Source of the DNA: Acidimicrobiales bacterium
Lineage (GTDB): Bacteria > Actinomycetota > Acidimicrobiia > Acidimicrobiales > Aldehydirespiratoraceae
Length of the DNA: 64,000 nt
Assembly (NCBI GenBank): GCA_040219515.1
Contig: JAVJSI010000016.1
Coordinates: 187,390-251,389, forward strand
Reading direction: 5' to 3'
Program-made: the position numbers and the translations under genes
The notes under the pieces: model-generated
The model's database searches: none
What the model was told of the DNA's origin: nothing
Seen by the model: the letters and a program-made list of their open reading frames with translations, nothing else
Shown: positions 60,261 through 64,000 of the stretch, one piece after another
How positions within the stretch are numbered: position 1 is the first letter of the stretch
Layout: the number at the start of each line of letters is the position of its first letter

Positions 60261-61883
60261 CTACAACTCGGCGTTGGCGCGTAGGAACCGCGCCAGGAAC
60301 GCAGCCATCTGCTCGCGCGTCACCGGATCCTGCGGCGAATAGGCCGTGGCCGACGTTCCGGTCGTGATCCCGAGGTTGAAGATGCAGGCGATGTCGGCGC
60401 CGGCGAACGACGTCGGCGACACGTCTCGGAACGGTGACGCCGCCCCAGGACAGGGGTTCCCGACCGCTCGCCAGAAGCGGGCGATGAAGGCGGCCATCTG
60501 TTCGCGGGTGACCGGGTCATTGGGCGAATACGTCGTCGCCGACGTTCCGGTCGTGATCCCCGCACCCTTGATGCACGAGATGAAGGGACTCGCAAAGGAC
60601 GAGTCCGCCACATCGACGAACCCGTGCGGCACGGTCGGGCAATTGGCGATCAGTCGACCGATGAACGCGGCCATCTGCTCACGCGTCACCGGATCCTGCG
60701 GTGAATACGTCGTCGCCGACGTCCCCGTCGTCACTCCGAGTTGGTAGATGCAGGCGATGTCGGCGGCCGCGAACGACGACGAGATGTCGGTGAACGGTGT
60801 TCCTCCCGATGGGCACGGCCCGTCGGGGCTGTCGGGCGGCATCGTGGGAATCACCGGCCGCGTCGCTTGGGTGGTCGTCGTGGTGGGGAGCGCCGTCGTC
60901 GAGGTGGTCGTCGAGGTGGTCGTCGGGGTGGTCGGCACGCGAGTCGTTCCGGACACGCCTGGTGCCTGTTGGATCGGTCGTGTCGCCGTCACCGCGTTGA
61001 ACCAGGGGAAGTGCTCGGCGACGGGCTGGGCCCCGTCGAGCCGGTCGGACGCGCCGCAGTTCGCCAGGCCGAGGTCGGTGGCCGGTGCATACGACGCGAC
61101 CGCCTGGAGTTTGCCCGCGGCGACGAACCCACCACCGCTGTCACCGGTGCAGACGCGTGGCGTCGCCCCGCTCACGTCGCCCCCGACACAGAGATCGTCC
61201 GCGACCCCGGTGAGGCAGTTGGTGGTGTCGACGTGGGTGAAGAGACCGTACTGAAGTGTGGTCGGACGGGTCCCGTTGTTCGCCAGCCGGCCCCATCCAC
61301 GGAAGTCCATCTGCGTCCCGAACGCCGGTTTGGCGGTGTCCGACTCGATGGCGACGGTCACCGCGTCCGGCACGGCCGACGGAAGTTGGATGACCGCCAG
61401 ATCCACCACTCGGTCGATGGGCGCGGTCGGGCTGAAGAACGGGTGTCGCACGATGGCCGTCGGCCTCATCTCTCCAGCGGTCTGGCTGTTCAACTCCGCG
61501 ACGCCCTGGGGCTCGTTGTTCGGCACCGTCGACGCGCCGATCGCGCCGACCCTGATCTGGTCGAGCGTCAGGTACGGGAAGCCGTCGACGAACGGATTCT
61601 GCGTGCAATGTCCGGCCGTCACCACGATGTCCGGAGCGACCAACGTGCCCGTACAGAACAGGCGAGCGCGGGGCGCGGCACCAAACGAATGGTCAGTGAG
61701 CAAACCCTTCGAGTACGCGGCCGAGATGAAGATACCGACCACCGATCCCGGGTTCGTCGTGTCGCTACCGCCGATGACGGCGTCGGCCTCCGGTGTCTCC
61801 ATAGCTGCGAACAGGCCGACACCGAGCAGGCAGGCGACAGTGGCGGCAACGATCTTCCGGCTGAATGAGTGAGTCGTGGTCAT
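60261..61883 (-). CDS. Secreted trypsin-like serine protease with three SLH-type repeats
   Basis: 540 aa. Signal peptide (about 1-36), propeptide cut probable before VIGGSDTTNPGSVVGIFISA, then an S1 protease: catalytic His in VVTAGHCTQ, Asp in VVDLAVIQL, Ser in CTGDSGGGFVA, with paired cysteines. A Thr/Pro linker (TTPTTTSTTTSTTALPTTTT) leads to three repeats of about 60 residues, each ending TTGTSATTYSPQDPVTREQM or a close variant followed by AAFIGR/AAFLAR. Such S-layer-homology-like repeats are common in Acidimicrobiia surface proteins and probably bind the cell surface. Paralogue of the next upstream gene, 51 bp away. Confidence 0.9.
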   Translation of the reverse strand: MTTTHSFSRKIVAATVACLLGVGLFAAMETPEADAVIGGSDTTNPGSVVGIFISAAYSKGLLTDHSFGAAPRARLFCTGTLVAPDIVVTAGHCTQNPFVDGFPYLTLDQIRVGAIGASTVPNNEPQGVAELNSQTAGEMRPTAIVRHPFFSPTAPIDRVVDLAVIQLPSAVPDAVTVAIESDTAKPAFGTQMDFRGWGRLANNGTRPTTLQYGLFTHVDTTNCLTGVADDLCVGGDVSGATPRVCTGDSGGGFVAAGKLQAVASYAPATDLGLANCGASDRLDGAQPVAEHFPWFNAVTATRPIQQAPGVSGTTRVPTTPTTTSTTTSTTALPTTTTTQATRPVIPTMPPDSPDGPCPSGGTPFTDISSSFAAADIACIYQLGVTTGTSATTYSPQDPVTREQMAAFIGRLIANCPTVPHGFVDVADSSFASPFISCIKGAGITTGTSATTYSPNDPVTREQMAAFIARFWRAVGNPCPGAASPFRDVSPTSFAGADIACIFNLGITTGTSATAYSPQDPVTREQMAAFLARFLRANAEL

Positions 61884-61933
61884 GGTCTACGCCCCGGTTC
61901 GAGTGGCGTCGAGTGTCTCACGGTCCCGCCGCC

Positions 61934-63697
61934 CTAGCCACCGACCGTGGCGGCGGACGACACCGTCCAGCCAGTCGAACCCGATGTGAGTTCGAGCTCG
62001 AAGTCCGTCTCGGAGAAGGGCTGGCCGATGCCCACCCGGGCGCGACCCGGGGTGTAGACCAGGCCCGAGATGCAGTAGGCCGCGGTGTTGCTCGTCACCG
62101 ACCCGCACGAACCCACGAACGGCAACGAACCCGGAGTGTTGCTCGCCAGCCACGCGACGACGGCGTTCTGCAGGCTCGCGGTCTGTCGACTCTGGTCGAG
62201 TCGCCACACACGGGCGACGAAGGCGGCCATCTGTTCGCGCGTGACCGTGTCCTGCGGTGAGTAGGTCGTCGGCGAGGTCCCGGTGGTGATCTCGAGGCAC
62301 TTCAGGAACTGGATGAAGTTCTCGGCGAACGACCCTGCGATGTCGGTGAATCGGACGGGTTCGCTGAGGTCGCACGACGTCACCCCGACCCACCGCAGTG
62401 TCCGGCCGATGAAGGCGGCCATCTGCTCGCGGGTCACCGGGTCCTTCGGCGAATACGTCGTCGACGACGTGCCGGTCGTGATGCCCAACCCGTAGATGCA
62501 GGCGATGTCGGCTTCGGCGAAGGATCCGGCGATGTCGACGAACGGCCCGGCCCGGCCCGTGCAGGTGGCCCCGAAGAGACGCACCGTACGAGCCAGGAAC
62601 GCCGCCATCTGCTCGCGGGTGACCGGGTCCTTCGGCGAATACGTCGTCGGCGATGTCCCCGTCGTGATCCCCAGCTCGAAGATCGCCCCGATGTCGCAGG
62701 TGGCGAACGACCCGGCGATGTCACCGAACGGCGCCGGCGCGAAGTCACACGACCCGCTTGGGGGCGGGGTGGACGGGGGCGGAGTGGACGGAGGCGGAGT
62801 GGTCGCAACGCGACTGGAGCCGCGAACGCCGGGGGCTTGTTGAATCGGCCGCGTGGCGGTCACGGCGCTGAACCAGGCCGCGTGCTCGGCGACGGGCTGC
62901 GCGCCGTCGAGCTGTCCGGTCGCCCCGCAGTTCGCCAGCCCCCCGGGCACGGCCGGAGCGTACGACGACACTGCCTGCACCTTTGCATTCTGGACGAACG
63001 CCCCGCCGCTGTCGCCGCCGCAGATCCTCGGCGTCGCGCCGTTGGCCGCGCCGCCCACGCACAGATCGTCGGTGTCGGACCCAGAGAGACAATTGGTCGT
63101 GTCGACGTTCTCGAAGCGCCCGTACTGCAGAACGTCGGGGAAGTCACCGGCGTTCGCGAGCCGGCCCCACCCGTAGAAGTCGAGTCCGCTGCCGGCGCTC
63201 GGACGAGAGGCGTTCGATTCGACGCCGACGGTCACGGCGCCCGGGACGGGCTCGGTGAGCTGGATGATGGCGAGATCCACCCCCAGAGTGTCGATGTCGA
63301 AGAAAGGATGCATGACGATCGCTTCGACACCGAAGACGACATCGTCGGTCATCTCGCTGGCCCGGGACTCGCCGCTCGCCGCCACGACGATCTGATCGGG
63401 CGTCCGCAACGGATTGGGGAAGTCGGCGGACTGGATGCAGTGTCCCGCGGTCAACACGATGTCGGCCGCCACCAGCGCACCTGCGCAGGTGAGCCGGACC
63501 CGCGGGCCAAAATCAGGCACGGACGCACTCGAGTCGAGGATCCCGACGACCCAACCGGGATTGGTGGCCTCGGTACCACCGATCACCGCAGACGCGTCGG
63601 GCGCCTCCGTGACGGACAGCGTCGCCGCGCCCAGCAGCAGGGCCACCGTGACCCAGAGGAGACGCAGCAGGGAGAATCTGTCGCGAACAGTGGTCAT
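61934..63697 (-). CDS. Secreted trypsin-like serine protease with three SLH-type repeats and a C-terminal extra domain
   Basis: 587 aa. Same plan as the neighbouring protease: signal peptide (RLLWVTVALLLGAATLSV), activation site before VIGGTEATNPGWVVGILDSS, catalytic His in VLTAGHCIQ, Asp in GVDLAIIQL, Ser in CGGDSGGAFVQ, a PPPSTPPPSTPPP linker and three repeats (TTGTSPTTYSPKDPVTREQM and variants). It differs by a C-terminal ~90 residues with two cysteines (SGLVYTPGRARVGIG, SETDFELELTSGSTG), unlike anything I recognise. Start: ATG at 63697 sits nine bases after AAGG; ATG 63706 is too close to it. Confidence 0.9.
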   Translation of the reverse strand: MTTVRDRFSLLRLLWVTVALLLGAATLSVTEAPDASAVIGGTEATNPGWVVGILDSSASVPDFGPRVRLTCAGALVAADIVLTAGHCIQSADFPNPLRTPDQIVVAASGESRASEMTDDVVFGVEAIVMHPFFDIDTLGVDLAIIQLTEPVPGAVTVGVESNASRPSAGSGLDFYGWGRLANAGDFPDVLQYGRFENVDTTNCLSGSDTDDLCVGGAANGATPRICGGDSGGAFVQNAKVQAVSSYAPAVPGGLANCGATGQLDGAQPVAEHAAWFSAVTATRPIQQAPGVRGSSRVATTPPPSTPPPSTPPPSGSCDFAPAPFGDIAGSFATCDIGAIFELGITTGTSPTTYSPKDPVTREQMAAFLARTVRLFGATCTGRAGPFVDIAGSFAEADIACIYGLGITTGTSSTTYSPKDPVTREQMAAFIGRTLRWVGVTSCDLSEPVRFTDIAGSFAENFIQFLKCLEITTGTSPTTYSPQDTVTREQMAAFVARVWRLDQSRQTASLQNAVVAWLASNTPGSLPFVGSCGSVTSNTAAYCISGLVYTPGRARVGIGQPFSETDFELELTSGSTGWTVSSAATVGG

Positions 63698-63725
63698 GGT
63701 GCTCATCCTTGGGGTCGGAAGGTCG

Positions 63726-63995
63726 TCATTCTCCGATGGACCCGAACTCGAACGCCACGACCGTGACCTCGAACTCGTAGCCCTCGGCCGCGTTCGAATA
63801 CATGTAATTCGGGTAGCCCTCAGGCGCGAACGACACATTGCCGCCATCGGCGAGCACCTGAGCCGCCCAGTCGAAGAGTGCCAGGACGCTGACCGGATCG
63901 GCGAAGTCGTCGGCGAACCGCTGGCCGTCGGCACACTCGGCGAGGAGGCCCCCGCCGGCGGCGATGAGGTCGTCGGCTGCCGGGTCGTCGGTCAC
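63726..63995 (-). CDS. Unknown protein, possibly 5'-truncated at the window edge
   Basis: 89 aa from a GTG at 63995, but the frame remains open to the window edge, so the real start may be outside. Ends MYSNAAEGYEFEVTVVAFEF-GSIGE. Acidic, Gly/Ala-rich, one weakly hydrophobic segment. No family recognised. It precedes the two protease genes on the same strand with 28 bp between, so it probably belongs to their transcript. Confidence 0.5.
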   Translation of the reverse strand: MTDDPAADDLIAAGGGLLAECADGQRFADDFADPVSVLALFDWAAQVLADGGNVSFAPEGYPNYMYSNAAEGYEFEVTVVAFEFGSIGE

Positions 63996-64000
63996 GCCGC

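Noticed and set aside
1-64000. CRISPR array, rRNA operon, prophage or complete insertion sequence
   Set aside because: No regularly spaced repeats, no rRNA-like sequence, no transposase, integrase or phage structural gene is recognisable in any frame.

Overview
This window looks like a chromosomal segment of a high-GC actinobacterium, most likely class Acidimicrobiia. The evidence is the strong GC bias at third positions, the many GTG starts, long runs of 4-bp stop/start overlaps, the actinobacterial housekeeping order uvrC - rapZ - yvcK - gap - pgk - tpiA - secG, a DUF222/HNH gene, an LAxTG-type sorting signal and serine proteases with C-terminal SLH-like repeats. The class assignment is inference; no rRNA gene is present.

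Region by region. 1-142 is the 3' end of uvrA. 157-8406 is one tightly overlapping cell-surface glycan operon: initiating sugar transferase, GT2, a Gfo/Idh dehydrogenase - aminotransferase - acetyltransferase trio of the 2,3-diacetamido-hexuronic acid (wlb/wbp) type, a flippase, and a methyltransferase fused to a GT4. 8446-17868 is housekeeping: uvrC, a membrane-anchored beta-propeller, a methyltransferase, rapZ, yvcK, gap (with a lysine-rich tail), pgk, tpiA, secG. whiA, usually found after yvcK, is absent here. 18020-19638 holds a solute-binding lipoprotein and tRNA-Leu(GAG). 19676-22107 is a PadR regulator divergent from a PIG-L deacetylase across a two-site operator, followed by a graveyard of broken genes. 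22102-24012 (minus) is a selenoprotein operon: a GrdB-like protein with an in-frame UGA followed by a SECIS-like hairpin, a 41-aa mini-gene and a DinB-like protein. 24143-27883 holds a lipoprotein, an AraC regulator, an MBL-fold hydrolase and a Phd/VapC-type toxin-antitoxin pair.

28281-47761 is a roughly 20-kb signalling island. It holds two GGDEF/EAL proteins (one of 1510 aa), six histidine kinases (one with a decayed ATPase domain), a NarL-type regulator, a stand-alone receiver, a 49-aa receiver-like mini-gene, a PAS protein with paired CxxC motifs and a propeller lipoprotein. A toxin-antitoxin pair lies at each border (27261-27883 and 47869-48526). It probably links several sensory inputs to cyclic-di-GMP turnover.

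48594-54044 is accessory and partly decayed: truncated serine hydrolase and FAD-monooxygenase fragments meeting at one junction, a fumarylacetoacetase-family gene, a frameshifted unknown gene, an SDR, an epoxide hydrolase and an HNH protein. 54086-58210 (minus) is a four-gene operon (TIM-barrel, sulfotransferase, epimerase, DUF1214) with every junction overlapping. 58387-63995 is a surface or secreted region: an LAxTG-sorted protein, an unknown protein, two tandem trypsin-SLH paralogues and a partial gene at the edge.
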